DNA of 29,161 bases from JACCVL01 sp038232655 (lineage in GTDB: Bacteria; Actinomycetota; Actinomycetes; Propionibacteriales; Nocardioidaceae), in the NCBI GenBank assembly GCA_038232655.1, contig JBBSNM010000025.1, positions 1 to 29,161 on the forward strand, written 5' to 3'. The notes below the pieces were generated by a model. It was not told the DNA's origin and did not search any database. It was given only the letters and a program-made list of their open reading frames with translations. Shown here piece by piece: positions 14,360-22,369 of the stretch; the first letter of the stretch is position 1; the number at the start of each line of letters is the position of its first letter. The translations under genes and the position numbers were made by a program.

Positions 14360-16120
14360 GTGCTGAGGATGTCGACCCTTTTCGTCCGGACCCTGCGCGA
14401 CGACCCCGCTGACGCCGAGCTGGCCAGCCACCGGCTGCTGGTGCGTGCCGGCTACATCCGCCGCGCCGCGCCAGGCATCTACTCGTGGCTTCCGCTGGGA
14501 TACCGGGTGCTGCGCAACGTGGAGCGGATCGTGCGCCAGGAGATGGACGCGATCGGCGCCCAGGAGGTGCACTTCCCCGCGCTGCTGCCGCGCGAGCCGT
14601 ACGAGGCGAGTGGTCGGTGGAGCGACTACGGCGACAACATCTTCCGGGTCAAGGACCGCAAGGGCGCCGACCACCTGCTCGGCCCCACCCACGAGGAGAT
14701 GTTCACGCTGCTGGTCAAGGACCTGTACTCGTCCTACAAGGACCTGCCGCTGTGGCTGTACCAGATCCAGACCAAGTACCGCGACGAGCCGCGGCCCCGG
14801 GCGGGCATCCTGCGGGGACGCGAGTTCGTGATGAAGGACTCGTACTCCTTCGACGTCTCCGATGCGGACTTCAAGGCGAGCTATGACGCGCACCGGGCGG
14901 CGTACGTGCGGATCTTCGACCGGCTGGGCTTCGACTACGTGGTCGTGGCCGCGATGTCGGGTGCGATGGGTGGCTCGGCCAGCGAGGAGTTCCTCGCCAC
15001 CGCCGCCGACGGCGAGGACACCTACGTGCGTTGCACGACCTGCGACTACGCAGCCAACGTGGAGGCGGTGCGGGTCCCCGCGCCACCCGCGAGGGACCAC
15101 CACGACGTGCCGGCGGCGCACGCCGAGCAGACGCCCGGCACCCCGACGATCGAGACGCTGGTGGCGCACCTGGACGAGGCGTTCCCGCGCCCGGACCGGG
15201 CCTGGACCGCCGCGGACACGCTCAAGAACGTGCTGGTCGTGCTGCACCACCCCGACGGCACCCGCGAGCCGCTGGCCGTCGGTGTGCCGGGCGACCGCGA
15301 GGTCGACGAGAAGCGGCTGCAGGCGCAGGTCGAGCCGGCCGAGCTCGCGCCCTTCACCGAGGCGGACTTCGCCGCCAACCCGGCGCTGCGCAAGGGCTAC
15401 ATCGGGCCGGGTGCGCTCGGCCTCGACAACGCCTCGGGCATCCGCTACCTGGTCGACCCGAGGGTCGCCGAGGGCACCGTCTGGGCCACCGGCGCCGACG
15501 TCGACGGCAGCCACGTGCTCGACCTGGTCGCCGGCCGCGACTTCACCGCCGACGGCATCATCGAGGCCGCCGAGGTGCGCGAGGGCGACCCGTGCCCGGT
15601 CGACGGCGGTGCGCTGGTCACCGCCCGCGGCATCGAGATGGGCCACATCTTCCAGCTCGGTCGGCGCTTCGCCGAGGCCCTCGACCTCAAGGTCCTGGAC
15701 GAGAACGGCAAGCGCGTGACGGTCACGATGGGCTCGTACGGCGTCGGGGTGTCCCGCGCGGTCGCGGCCGTGGTCGAGAACTCCCACGACGAGCACGGCA
15801 TCATCTGGCCGCGCGAGCTCGCACCGGCCGACGTGCACATCGTCGCGACCGGCAAGGACCCGGCCGTCTTCGAGACCGCCGAGCGGCTCGCCCAGGGTCT
15901 GCAAGAGGCTGGTGTCGAGGTGCTCTACGACGACCGGCCCAAGGTCTCGCCGGGCGTGAAGTTCGCCGACGCCGAGCTGATCGGCGTGCCCACCATCGTC
16001 GTCGTCGGCCGCAACCTCGCCGACGGGGTGGTGGAGGTGCGTGACCGGGCCGGCGGCACCCGCGACGAGGTCCCGGTCGCGGAGGCCCGCGAGCACCTGC
16101 TGGCGGTCGTGCGCGGCTGA
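14360..16120 (+). CDS. proS: Prolyl-tRNA synthetase, bacterial type
   Basis: This class II synthetase charges tRNA-Pro with proline in the cytosol. The 586 residues match the bacterial form with an editing insertion. Seen in order: LASHRLLVRAGYIRRAAPGIYSWLPLG, motif 1 region ending in RQEMDAIGAQEVHFP, PTHEEMFTLL, motif 2 KYRDEPRPRAGILRGREFVM, then the insertion (about residues 230-400) of the YbaK-like deacylase type that removes mischarged alanine (LGLDNASGIRYLVDP), motif 3 MGSYGVGVSRAVAAVVE, and the anticodon-binding domain (VEVLYDDRPKVSPGVKFADA). GTG 14360 is chosen over ATG 14369 because a TAGGCT -10 is 7 nt upstream and homologues begin a few residues before MSTL. It converges with a ferritin-like gene with 25 bp between stops. 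Confidence 0.97.
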   Translation: MLRMSTLFVRTLRDDPADAELASHRLLVRAGYIRRAAPGIYSWLPLGYRVLRNVERIVRQEMDAIGAQEVHFPALLPREPYEASGRWSDYGDNIFRVKDRKGADHLLGPTHEEMFTLLVKDLYSSYKDLPLWLYQIQTKYRDEPRPRAGILRGREFVMKDSYSFDVSDADFKASYDAHRAAYVRIFDRLGFDYVVVAAMSGAMGGSASEEFLATAADGEDTYVRCTTCDYAANVEAVRVPAPPARDHHDVPAAHAEQTPGTPTIETLVAHLDEAFPRPDRAWTAADTLKNVLVVLHHPDGTREPLAVGVPGDREVDEKRLQAQVEPAELAPFTEADFAANPALRKGYIGPGALGLDNASGIRYLVDPRVAEGTVWATGADVDGSHVLDLVAGRDFTADGIIEAAEVREGDPCPVDGGALVTARGIEMGHIFQLGRRFAEALDLKVLDENGKRVTVTMGSYGVGVSRAVAAVVENSHDEHGIIWPRELAPADVHIVATGKDPAVFETAERLAQGLQEAGVEVLYDDRPKVSPGVKFADAELIGVPTIVVVGRNLADGVVEVRDRAGGTRDEVPVAEAREHLLAVVRG

Positions 16121-16145
16121 GGGGGCAGCCGCACGCCTGGCCCGC

Positions 16146-16577
16146 CTATGGCTGCTGCAGCCCGGGGAAGGCGACCGGGTTCGCGCCCCAGTCCAGACCC
16201 CGGGTAGCAGCCCGGGTCAGCGAGTCGACGGCCATCCGCCTGATCGGCCCGGTCGCCCGCCGCACCAGCTCGACGTAGGCGGCGGCGCACGCGTCCTCGA
16301 CCAGGCGCGCCAGCCGGGCCGCCGAACCCGCGTCGGTCACCGGCTGCGGGATCCCGTAGCCCGGTAGCGCCGCCACCGGCTCGACGCCCTCGGCGCGCAG
16401 GTCCTCTTGCAACCGGTCCCGCCGCCGCTGGTGGACGAGGTAGCCGTCCCGCGCGCGGACGCCCTCGGCCGAACCGGCGGCCAGCACCCCGCCGCATACG
16501 CCGTAGGCGTAGACGGCCGCGTGCTCAGCAGCCAGGGCCGCCTGGACGGCGGTCAGCACCGGCTCGGCCAGGCTCAC
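16146..16577 (-). CDS. Ferritin-like domain protein (DUF4439 type)
   Basis: A 143-residue all-helical protein of the actinobacterial DUF4439 ferritin-like family. The first helix AVQAALAAEHAAVYAYGVCGG carries the EHAAVYAYG motif typical of these four-helix bundles, followed by helices around HQRRRDRLQEDL, ARLARLVEDACAAAYVELVR and MAVDSLTRAATR. It has no signal peptide, unlike its upstream partner. The GTG start at 16577 overlaps the partner's TGA (GTGA), so they are translationally coupled. The function of the family is not established; the complete di-iron ligand set of true ferritins is not evident, so iron storage should not be assumed. It is encoded opposite to proS and rimP. Confidence 0.8.
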   Translation of the reverse strand: MSLAEPVLTAVQAALAAEHAAVYAYGVCGGVLAAGSAEGVRARDGYLVHQRRRDRLQEDLRAEGVEPVAALPGYGIPQPVTDAGSAARLARLVEDACAAAYVELVRRATGPIRRMAVDSLTRAATRGLDWGANPVAFPGLQQP

Positions 16578-17122
16578 CGGTCCGCGCCCCTCGAGCGCCC
16601 TCGGGCGGGCGCGTCGGCGGCAGCCTCGAACAGCAGCACCTCGTGCTGGGCCAGGCAGGCCGCGTACGACGCCAGCGCAGCGGCGAGGTCGCCACTGCCG
16701 ACCCGCGTCGCCGCCGCTCGGGCGGCCGTGGCCGCCTGCTGCTCGCGCCGGAGCAGGTCACGCAGGGCGGCCTTGGCGGTCGCCGGCACCCGACCGCCGG
16801 CACGGCCCCGCGTGGACGCCCCCTCGGCGGTGAACGCGCGTACGTGCGCGGCGTGCCGCTCGGCCATCGGCCGCAGCAGGCTGCCCAGCCGCCCATGGCG
16901 CCGGCTCGTCGCCTGCAACCGGTCCGCCAGGTTTGCGGCGGTGCGTGCGACCCGCCGCGCGTCGGCAAGATCCCCAGCGGCAGGGTCAGCGCGGGCATCG
17001 TGGGCGCGCTGAGGGCCGCCTGCGACCACGCTCCAACCGCCGAGTCCCGCGGCCCCCGCGGCCACGCCCACCGCCACCGACGCTGCCGTCACCCGCCGGC
17101 GAGACACCCTGGTGGTCCACAC
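16574..17122 (-). CDS. Ferritin-like protein with probable Tat/N-terminal membrane signal
   Basis: The 182-residue product starts VWTTRVSRRRVTAASVAVGVAAGAAGL if read from GTG 17122, given here in part only: a twin-arginine-like SRRRV followed by a hydrophobic alanine/glycine stretch, so it is probably exported or membrane anchored. The remainder is helical, with RHAAHVRAF and CLAQHEVLLFEAAAD resembling the ferritin-like bundle of its neighbour. GTG 17122 is chosen because TAGCGT lies 8 nt upstream, a leaderless layout; the longer open frame to 17236 would cross the rimP promoter. It is the first gene of a two-gene operon ending at 16146. A cell-surface partner plus a cytosolic ferritin-like protein is the simplest reading; biochemical role unknown. 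Confidence 0.75.
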   Translation of the reverse strand: MWTTRVSRRRVTAASVAVGVAAGAAGLGGWSVVAGGPQRAHDARADPAAGDLADARRVARTAANLADRLQATSRRHGRLGSLLRPMAERHAAHVRAFTAEGASTRGRAGGRVPATAKAALRDLLRREQQAATAARAAATRVGSGDLAAALASYAACLAQHEVLLFEAAADAPARGRSRGADR

Positions 17123-17130
17123 GGGCACGG

Positions 17131-17136
17131 ACGCTA
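17131..17136 (-). promoter_or_regulatory. -10 box for the leftward ferritin-like pair
   Basis: On the minus strand TAGCGT precedes GTG 17122 by 8 nt. It lies only 15 bp from the rimP -10 box on the other strand, so the two polymerases would compete for overlapping DNA. Confidence 0.45.
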
Positions 17137-17151
17137 CCGGGCCGGTGCCCG

Positions 17152-17159
17152 TATAGGCT
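17152..17159 (+). promoter_or_regulatory. -10 region for the rimP-nusA operon
   Basis: TATAGGCT is the best -10-like match before rimP. It would give a leader of about 55-60 nt ending in AGGAGG (17210-17215), 8 nt before the rimP ATG, so rimP, unlike several neighbours, uses a normal Shine-Dalgarno leader. Confidence 0.5.
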
Positions 17160-17223
17160 GGGATACCCGCTGCGGCGGGCCAGCACGGGCGAACCACAAC
17201 CGCACAGCGAGGAGGCGGAGCCG

Positions 17224-17700
17224 ATGAACCGGGCACCGACCCACCGCCTCGAGGACGTGTTGTTGCCCGCGGTCGCGGCCGTTGGCGCCGACCTCGACGC
17301 CGTCGAGATCGCGGCGGCGGGTCGTCGACAAGTGCTCCGGCTGGTGGTGGACCGCGCCGGCGACCTGACCTTGGACGACATCGCCGAGGTCAGCCGGGCG
17401 GCGTCCAAGCAGCTGGACGCCAGCGGGGCGATGGGCGAGCGGCCGTACACCCTGGAGGTGACCAGCCGGGGAGTCGACCGGCCGCTGACGCTGCCGCGGC
17501 ACTGGGTGCGCAACACCGGCCGGCTGGTGTCGGTCACGATCGTCGAGCACGCCCCCGAGCCGCGGGCCTTCACTGGACGGATCGCTGGCGCCGACGACGA
17601 CGGGGCCGACGTCGTGGTCGACGGTCGACGGCGTCGGGTTCCCTACGCCGACGTCAAGCGGGCCGTGGTGCAGGTCGACTTCACAGCCAAGGAGGCCTGA
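17224..17700 (+). CDS. rimP: Ribosome maturation factor RimP
   Basis: RimP helps assemble the 30S subunit. The 158-residue protein shows the two-domain layout: N-terminal domain with LEDVLLPAVAAVGADLDAVE, RQVLRLVVDRAGDLTLDD and IAEVSRAASKQLD, with PYTLEVTSRGVDRPLTLPRH at the domain junction, then a C-terminal SH3-like barrel. ATG 17224 has AGGAGG 8 nt upstream. It heads the rimP-nusA unit: nusA begins 5 nt after its stop and the nusA Shine-Dalgarno (AAGGAGG) lies inside the last rimP codons. This is the standard bacterial order. Confidence 0.95.
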   Translation: MNRAPTHRLEDVLLPAVAAVGADLDAVEIAAAGRRQVLRLVVDRAGDLTLDDIAEVSRAASKQLDASGAMGERPYTLEVTSRGVDRPLTLPRHWVRNTGRLVSVTIVEHAPEPRAFTGRIAGADDDGADVVVDGRRRRVPYADVKRAVVQVDFTAKEA

Positions 17701-17705
17701 GCGAC

Positions 17706-18713
17706 ATGGACATCGACATGGCTGCGCTGCGCATGCTCGAACGGGAGAAGGATGTCCCGTTCGACGTGGTGGTCGCCGCGATCGAGCAGGCCCTGCTGGT
17801 TGCCTACGAGCGCACCGAGGGGGCGCACCCGCATGCCCGTGTCGAGCTGGACCGCAAGAACGGTCACGTGGTGGTGTGGGCTCGCGAGGCTGCCGTGCCG
17901 GACGAGGACGGCGCGGAGGGTGCCGACGAGGACGCGGCGCCGCGGGAGTGGGACGACACCCCCACCGGCTTCGGCCGGATCGCTGCCACCACCGCCCGCC
18001 AGGTCATCCTGCAGCGGCTGCGTGACGCCGAGGACGAGCAACGCTTCGGTGAGTTCTCGGGCCGGGAGGGAGATCTGGTCTCGGGCACGGTGCAGCAGGG
18101 CCGCAACCCCGACGACGTCCTCGTCGACCTCGGCAAGGTGGAGGCGCTGCTGCCTGCCGGCGAGCGGGTGCCCGGCGAGCGCTACGAGCACGGCTCTCGG
18201 TTGAAGTGCCTGGTGGTCAGCGTCCGCAAGGGGATGCGCGGACCGCAGGTGATGGTGTCGCGCAGCCACCCGCACCTGGTCAAGAAGCTGTTCGCCCTCG
18301 AGGTGCCCGAGATCGCCGACGGCAGCGTCGAGATCGCGGCGGTCGCCCGGGAGGCGGGCCACCGCACGAAGCTGGCCGTGCACGCGACCATCCCCGGCGT
18401 GAACGCCAAGGGTGCCTGCATCGGTCCCATGGGCCAGCGGGTCCGCAACGTCATGAACGCGCTGCACGGCGAGAAGATCGACATCGTCGACTACGCGGAG
18501 GACCCGGCAGAGTTCGTCGGGCATGCGCTGTCGCCGGCCCGGGTGTCGTCGGTGCAGATCGTCGACGCCGCCAGCCGCTCGGCCAGGGTGGTCGTGCCCG
18601 ACTATCAGCTGTCGCTCGCGATCGGCAAGGAGGGCCAGAATGCCCGGCTCGCGGCCCGCCTCACCGGCTGGCGCATCGACATCCGGCCCGACGACCCCGG
18701 CGCAGCGGAGTGA
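17706..18713 (+). CDS. nusA: Transcription termination/antitermination factor NusA
   Basis: NusA binds RNA polymerase and nascent RNA and modulates pausing, termination and antitermination. The 335-residue actinobacterial form has an N-terminal polymerase-binding domain (LEREKDVPFDVVVAAIEQALL, ARQVILQRLRDAEDEQRFGEF), an S1 domain (EGDLVSGTVQQGRNPDDVLV), KH1 (SRSHPHLVKKLFALEVPEI with IPGVNAKGACIGPMGQRVRN) and KH2 (YQLSLAIGKEGQNARLAARL). It lacks the C-terminal acidic repeats of E. coli NusA, as expected for this phylum. An acidic loop lies around residues 63-75. Start ATG 17706 follows AAGGAGG; ATG 17718 is possible but less well placed. Confidence 0.97.
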   Translation: MDIDMAALRMLEREKDVPFDVVVAAIEQALLVAYERTEGAHPHARVELDRKNGHVVVWAREAAVPDEDGAEGADEDAAPREWDDTPTGFGRIAATTARQVILQRLRDAEDEQRFGEFSGREGDLVSGTVQQGRNPDDVLVDLGKVEALLPAGERVPGERYEHGSRLKCLVVSVRKGMRGPQVMVSRSHPHLVKKLFALEVPEIADGSVEIAAVAREAGHRTKLAVHATIPGVNAKGACIGPMGQRVRNVMNALHGEKIDIVDYAEDPAEFVGHALSPARVSSVQIVDAASRSARVVVPDYQLSLAIGKEGQNARLAARLTGWRIDIRPDDPGAAE

Positions 18714-18727
18714 GTCCGCCTCTCCGC

Positions 18728-18733
18728 TACGAT
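18728..18733 (+). promoter_or_regulatory. -10 box of a leaderless promoter for ylxR
   Basis: TACGAT is followed by 8 nt and the ATG at 18742. It suggests that ylxR-infB can be transcribed separately from rimP-nusA even though the gap is only 28 bp. Confidence 0.45.
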
Positions 18734-18741
18734 GTGTGGCG

Positions 18742-19032
18742 ATGGCTCGCGCGTCGACGCGTACGTGTGTGGGGTGCCGGCGACGGGCGAGCGCAACCGA
18801 GTTGATCCGCGTGGTGGCGCTCGGCAGTGACACCCCCAAGGTGTTGGTGCCCGACCCGCGCAGATCGGCCCCGGGCCGTGGGGCGCACCTGCATCCCACG
18901 ACAACATGTCTTGACCTTGCCGAACGACGACGCGCGTTCGGCCGCGCCCTCCGTGTGGAGGGGCCGGTCGATCTCGCCGGCGTGCGGCAGTTGATCGTCG
19001 CGACCCGTGACGACCCGACAGGAAGCGAGTGA
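18742..19032 (+). CDS. ylxR: YlxR/RnpM RNA-binding protein
   Basis: This 96-residue protein is of the YlxR family, reported elsewhere to bind RNA and modulate RNase P (RnpM) and conserved in the nusA-infB operon. It has RTCVGCRRRASATELIRVV, the family signature, and GRGAHLHPTTTCLDLAERRR, with ALRVEGP beyond. ATG 18742 is selected because a -10 box lies 8 nt before; GTG 18736 is in frame and would add two residues. The gap to infB (95 nt) contains nested short palindromes but no gene. Confidence 0.92.
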   Translation: MARASTRTCVGCRRRASATELIRVVALGSDTPKVLVPDPRRSAPGRGAHLHPTTTCLDLAERRRAFGRALRVEGPVDLAGVRQLIVATRDDPTGSE

Positions 19033-19127
19033 CCGCTCATGAGCGCTCGATGATTCTCTCGAGATGACCATGTACGTCTGACGACCGGTCTGCGCCCCAC
19101 GATGGGCCTGGACCACGAAGGAGAATT

Positions 19128-21977
19128 GTGGCCAAGGCCCGCGTCCACGAGCTCGCAAAGGAACTCGGTGTCCCCAGCAAACTGGTGCTGGAGACCCTCA
19201 AAGACATGGGGGAGTTCGTCAAGAGCGCCTCGTCGACGGTCGAGGCACCCGTCGTACGCCGGCTCAACGAGCAGTTCGGCGAGCAGCTGAGAGCGCAGGC
19301 CAAGCCTGCCAAGAAGGCCGCCGCTGCCCCGGCACCCGCCCCCGTTCCCGCCGCGGCCGCCGAGCCCGAGCCGCCCATCTCGCACGGTGGCCCGGCCACC
19401 CAGGAGCCCGGCAGCCCGGAGCCCGTTAGCCCGGAGCCCGTTAGCCCGGAGCCCGTTAGCCCGGAGCCCGTTAGCCCGGAGCCGGTCATCTCGGCCTCGG
19501 TCATTCAGGAGCCTGGCAGCCCGGAACCGACCACCCCGCAGCCCACCACCGAGGAGCCGGCCAGCCCGACCGCGCCGCGTCCGGCGCCGGCCAGGCCGGC
19601 ACCGCGACCTGGCGGTCCGGCGCGTCCCGGCCAGCCCGGGCCGCGGCTCACCGGTCGCCCTCCCGGCGGCGGTGCGCCGCGGCCGGGCAACAACCCGTTC
19701 TCCTCCACCCAGGGGATGCAGCGTCCCGGGCGTCCGGAGCCGGGCGCCGACCCGGCGGCCGGCCAGCCGCCGGCAGCAGCCGCCCGCGACGGAGCTCCCC
19801 CGAGCCGCGCGGACGCGATGCCCGGCATGCCGCGCCCGAACCCGGCGATGATGCCCAAGCAGAGTGCACCGGGCCTCAGCGGACGGGCCGGCGGCCCGGC
19901 CGGCACGCGAGGTCGGCCCGCCCCCGGTGGTCGCACCGGCGCCCCCGCGGGGCGTAGCCCCGGCGGCGGCCGCTTCGGCGGTGGTCCCGGCGCCCCGGGT
20001 GGTCCGCCCGGAGGCCGGCCCGGCGGTCCGGGCCGCGCCGGCCGTGGCGGCACCCAGGGTGCCTTCGGCCGTCCCGGCGGACCGTCGCGTCGGGGCCGCA
20101 AGTCGAAGCGGGCCAAGCGCCAGGAGTTCGACAACATGCAGGCCCCCGTCACGGGCGGCGTGCGGCTGCGCAAGGGTGAGGGTGAGACCGTCCGGCTGGC
20201 GCGCGGCGCCTCGCTGACCGACTTCGCCGAGAAGATCGGCGTGGACCCGGCCTCGCTCGTGCAGGTGCTGTTCCACCTGGGCGAGATGGTGACGGCCACC
20301 CAGTCGGTGAACGACGACACGTTGCAGGTGCTCGGCACCGAGCTCGAGTACAACGTCGAGGTCGTCTCGCCCGAGGACGAGGACCGCGAGCTGCTGGACT
20401 CGTTCAACCTCGAGTTCGGCCAGGACGAGGGCGACGCCGCGGCGATGGCCCCGCGTCCACCGGTGGTCACCGTGATGGGTCACGTCGACCACGGAAAGAC
20501 CAAGCTGCTGGACGCGCTGCGCAACGCCAACGTGGTCGACGACGAGGCCGGTGGCATCACCCAGCACATCGGCGCCTACCAGGTCGCCACCTCGGTGGAC
20601 GACGCCGAACGCAGGATCACCTTCATCGACACCCCCGGTCACGAGGCGTTCACCGCCATGCGTGCCCGCGGCGCGCAGGCGACCGACATCGCCGTGCTGG
20701 TGGTGGCCGCCGACGACGGGGTCATGCCGCAGACGGTCGAGGCGCTCAACCACGCCAAGGCCGCCGAGGTGCCGATCGTGGTCGCGGTGAACAAGGTCGA
20801 CAGGGCCGACGCCGACCCGACCAAGGCGCGCGGCCAGCTGACCGAGTACGGCCTGGTGCCCGAGGAGTACGGCGGCGACACCATGTTCGTCGACGTCTCG
20901 GCCAAGTCCGGCGTCGGCCTCGAACAGCTGCTGGAGTCGATCGTGCTGACCGCCGACGCCTCGCTGGACCTGCGGGCCAACCCCGACCAGGACGCACAGG
21001 GGTTGTCGATCGAGGCGCACCTCGACCGCGGTCGTGGGCCGGTCGCCACCGTGCTGGTCCAGCGCGGCACGCTGCGGGTCGGCGACTCCGTCGTCGCCGG
21101 ACCGGCGTACGGCCGGGTGCGGGCGATGCTCGACGAGCATGGCGCCCATGTTGCAGAGGCGCTGCCGTCACGTCCGGTGCTGGTGCTCGGCCTGACGGCC
21201 GTGCCCGGCGCGGGCGACAACCTGATGGTGGTCGACGATGACCGGGTCGCCCGGCAGATCGCCGAGCGGCGGGAGGCCCGCGAGCGCAACGCGCTGCTGG
21301 CCCAGCGCACCGGCCGGCGCACCCTCGAGGACTTCATGACCAGCATGGAGAAGGGCGAGTCCGACGAGCTGCTGCTCATCCTCAAGGGCGACGTGTCCGG
21401 CTCGGTGGAGGCTCTCGAGGACGCGTTGGCGGGTCTCGACGTGGGCGAGAACGTCTCGCTGCGCGTCATCGACCGCGGCGTCGGAGCGATCACCGAGACC
21501 AACGTCAACCTGGCGGCAGCCTCCAACGCGGTGATCATCGGCTTCAACGTCCGCCCGCAGGGCAAGGCGACCGAGCTGGCCGATCGCGAGGGCGTCGAGA
21601 TCCGCTACTACTCGGTGATCTACAACGCCATCGAGGAGATCGAGGCCGCCCTGCGCGGGATGCTCAAGCCGGAGTTCGAGGAGGCCCAGCTGGGCACCGC
21701 CGAGATCCGCGAGGTGTTCCGCTCGTCCAAGATCGGCAACATCGCGGGCTGCATGGTCACCGGTGGGGTCATCCGCCGCAACGCCAAGGTCCGGCTGTTG
21801 CGCGACGGCGCCGTCGTCGCCGACACCCTCGACCTGTCGAGCCTCAAGCGGTTCAAGGACGACGCGACCGAGGTGCGGGAGGGCTTCGAGTGCGGTCTGA
21901 CCCTGCGCGGCTACAACGACATCAAGATCGGCGACGTGATCGAGTCGTTCGAGATGCGTGAGCTGACCCGCACCTGA
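19128..21977 (+). CDS. infB: Translation initiation factor IF-2
   Basis: IF-2 is the GTPase that brings initiator fMet-tRNA to the 30S subunit and promotes subunit joining. The 949-residue protein starts with the IF2 N-terminal helix domain (ARVHELAKELGVPSKLVLETL), then a disordered proline/glycine/arginine-rich linker (residues about 60-330) with five SPEPV repeats, a second IF2_N domain (about 355-405) and the GTPase core: G1 GHVDHGKT (451-458), DTPGHE (501-506), NKVD (555-558) and SAKSG. Domains II-IV follow to MRELTRT. The start is GTG 19128 with GAAGGAGA just upstream. Length and layout are normal for high-GC actinomycetes; only the linker is unusual. Confidence 0.98.
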   Translation: MAKARVHELAKELGVPSKLVLETLKDMGEFVKSASSTVEAPVVRRLNEQFGEQLRAQAKPAKKAAAAPAPAPVPAAAAEPEPPISHGGPATQEPGSPEPVSPEPVSPEPVSPEPVSPEPVISASVIQEPGSPEPTTPQPTTEEPASPTAPRPAPARPAPRPGGPARPGQPGPRLTGRPPGGGAPRPGNNPFSSTQGMQRPGRPEPGADPAAGQPPAAAARDGAPPSRADAMPGMPRPNPAMMPKQSAPGLSGRAGGPAGTRGRPAPGGRTGAPAGRSPGGGRFGGGPGAPGGPPGGRPGGPGRAGRGGTQGAFGRPGGPSRRGRKSKRAKRQEFDNMQAPVTGGVRLRKGEGETVRLARGASLTDFAEKIGVDPASLVQVLFHLGEMVTATQSVNDDTLQVLGTELEYNVEVVSPEDEDRELLDSFNLEFGQDEGDAAAMAPRPPVVTVMGHVDHGKTKLLDALRNANVVDDEAGGITQHIGAYQVATSVDDAERRITFIDTPGHEAFTAMRARGAQATDIAVLVVAADDGVMPQTVEALNHAKAAEVPIVVAVNKVDRADADPTKARGQLTEYGLVPEEYGGDTMFVDVSAKSGVGLEQLLESIVLTADASLDLRANPDQDAQGLSIEAHLDRGRGPVATVLVQRGTLRVGDSVVAGPAYGRVRAMLDEHGAHVAEALPSRPVLVLGLTAVPGAGDNLMVVDDDRVARQIAERREARERNALLAQRTGRRTLEDFMTSMEKGESDELLLILKGDVSGSVEALEDALAGLDVGENVSLRVIDRGVGAITETNVNLAAASNAVIIGFNVRPQGKATELADREGVEIRYYSVIYNAIEEIEAALRGMLKPEFEEAQLGTAEIREVFRSSKIGNIAGCMVTGGVIRRNAKVRLLRDGAVVADTLDLSSLKRFKDDATEVREGFECGLTLRGYNDIKIGDVIESFEMRELTRT
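19413..19487 (+). repeat. 15-bp tandem repeat in the IF-2 linker
   Basis: Four perfect copies of AGCCCGGAGCCCGTT (19413-19472) and a fifth diverged copy (to 19487) encode SPEPV five times. The identical DNA suggests recent slippage expansion in a disordered linker. The period is a multiple of three, so frame is kept. Confidence 0.9.
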
Positions 21978-22018
21978 CCCAACCAGGACAACTTTGCGAG
22001 GGCGGAGATGATGGGGGC

Positions 22019-22315
22019 GTGTTCGTCGGGGCGCTCGAGGTCGAGCTGATGCTCGGCGGCGATGTCGGCTCGCTCAAGCAGAAGCGCGCCGTCGTACGCC
22101 GGCTGCTGGCCGAGTTGCGCCGGCACTTCGAGGTGGCGGTCGCCGAGACCGGCGAACAGCAGCGGTGGCGCCGCGCCACCCTCGGGGTCGCCACCGTCTC
22201 GGGAACCGCCGAGCAGATCGCTGCGGTGTGCGACCAGGTCGAGCGCTGGGCCTGGTCGCGTCCCGACGTCGAAGTGGTGCGCGTGCGGCGGCTGGTGCGC
22301 TCGATCGACGACTGA
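22019..22315 (+). CDS. DUF503 (YlxP-like) protein
   Basis: This is a 98-residue protein of the DUF503/YlxP family, regularly found between infB and rbfA. FVGALEVELMLGGDVGSLKQ and KRAVVRRLLAELRRHFEVAV are its recognisable blocks, and the rest (ATVSGTAEQIAAVCDQVERW) fits the alpha/beta fold. The start is GTG 22019, 41 nt after the infB stop; the upstream ATGs at 22008 and 22011 are out of frame. GGCGGAG upstream is only a weak ribosome-binding site. The location points to ribosome biogenesis or translation; the biochemical function is not established. Confidence 0.9.
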   Translation: MFVGALEVELMLGGDVGSLKQKRAVVRRLLAELRRHFEVAVAETGEQQRWRRATLGVATVSGTAEQIAAVCDQVERWAWSRPDVEVVRVRRLVRSIDD

Positions 22316-22326
22316 ATCCTGCGGTC

Positions 22327-22332
22327 TAGGCT
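22327..22332 (+). promoter_or_regulatory. -10 box for rbfA
   Basis: TAGGCT, the hexamer seen before the GNAT gene, proS and rimP, lies 37 nt before the rbfA ATG, giving a leader of about 30 nt with GAGGAG (22359-22364). Confidence 0.4.
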
Positions 22333-22369
22333 TGACCGTCCGCATCTCACCACGGCCCGAGGAGCACCG

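Noticed and set aside
16125..16155. GCAGCC/GGCTGC stem between proS and the ferritin-like gene as terminator
   Set aside because: Only a 6-bp stem with a 19-nt loop, too weak to call.
19035..19048. Nested palindromes GCTCATGAGC and GAGCGCTC between ylxR and infB
   Set aside because: Arms are too short to claim an operator or terminator; possibly chance.
19413..19487. Short direct repeats that could be mistaken for a CRISPR array
   Set aside because: Units are 15 bp with no spacers and are translated in frame as SPEPV within infB.
17643..21149. 1168-residue open frame on the minus strand opposite nusA and infB
   Set aside because: It is antisense to well-supported genes, has low-complexity R/G/A composition and no recognisable domain. 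Long antisense frames are a by-product of high GC.
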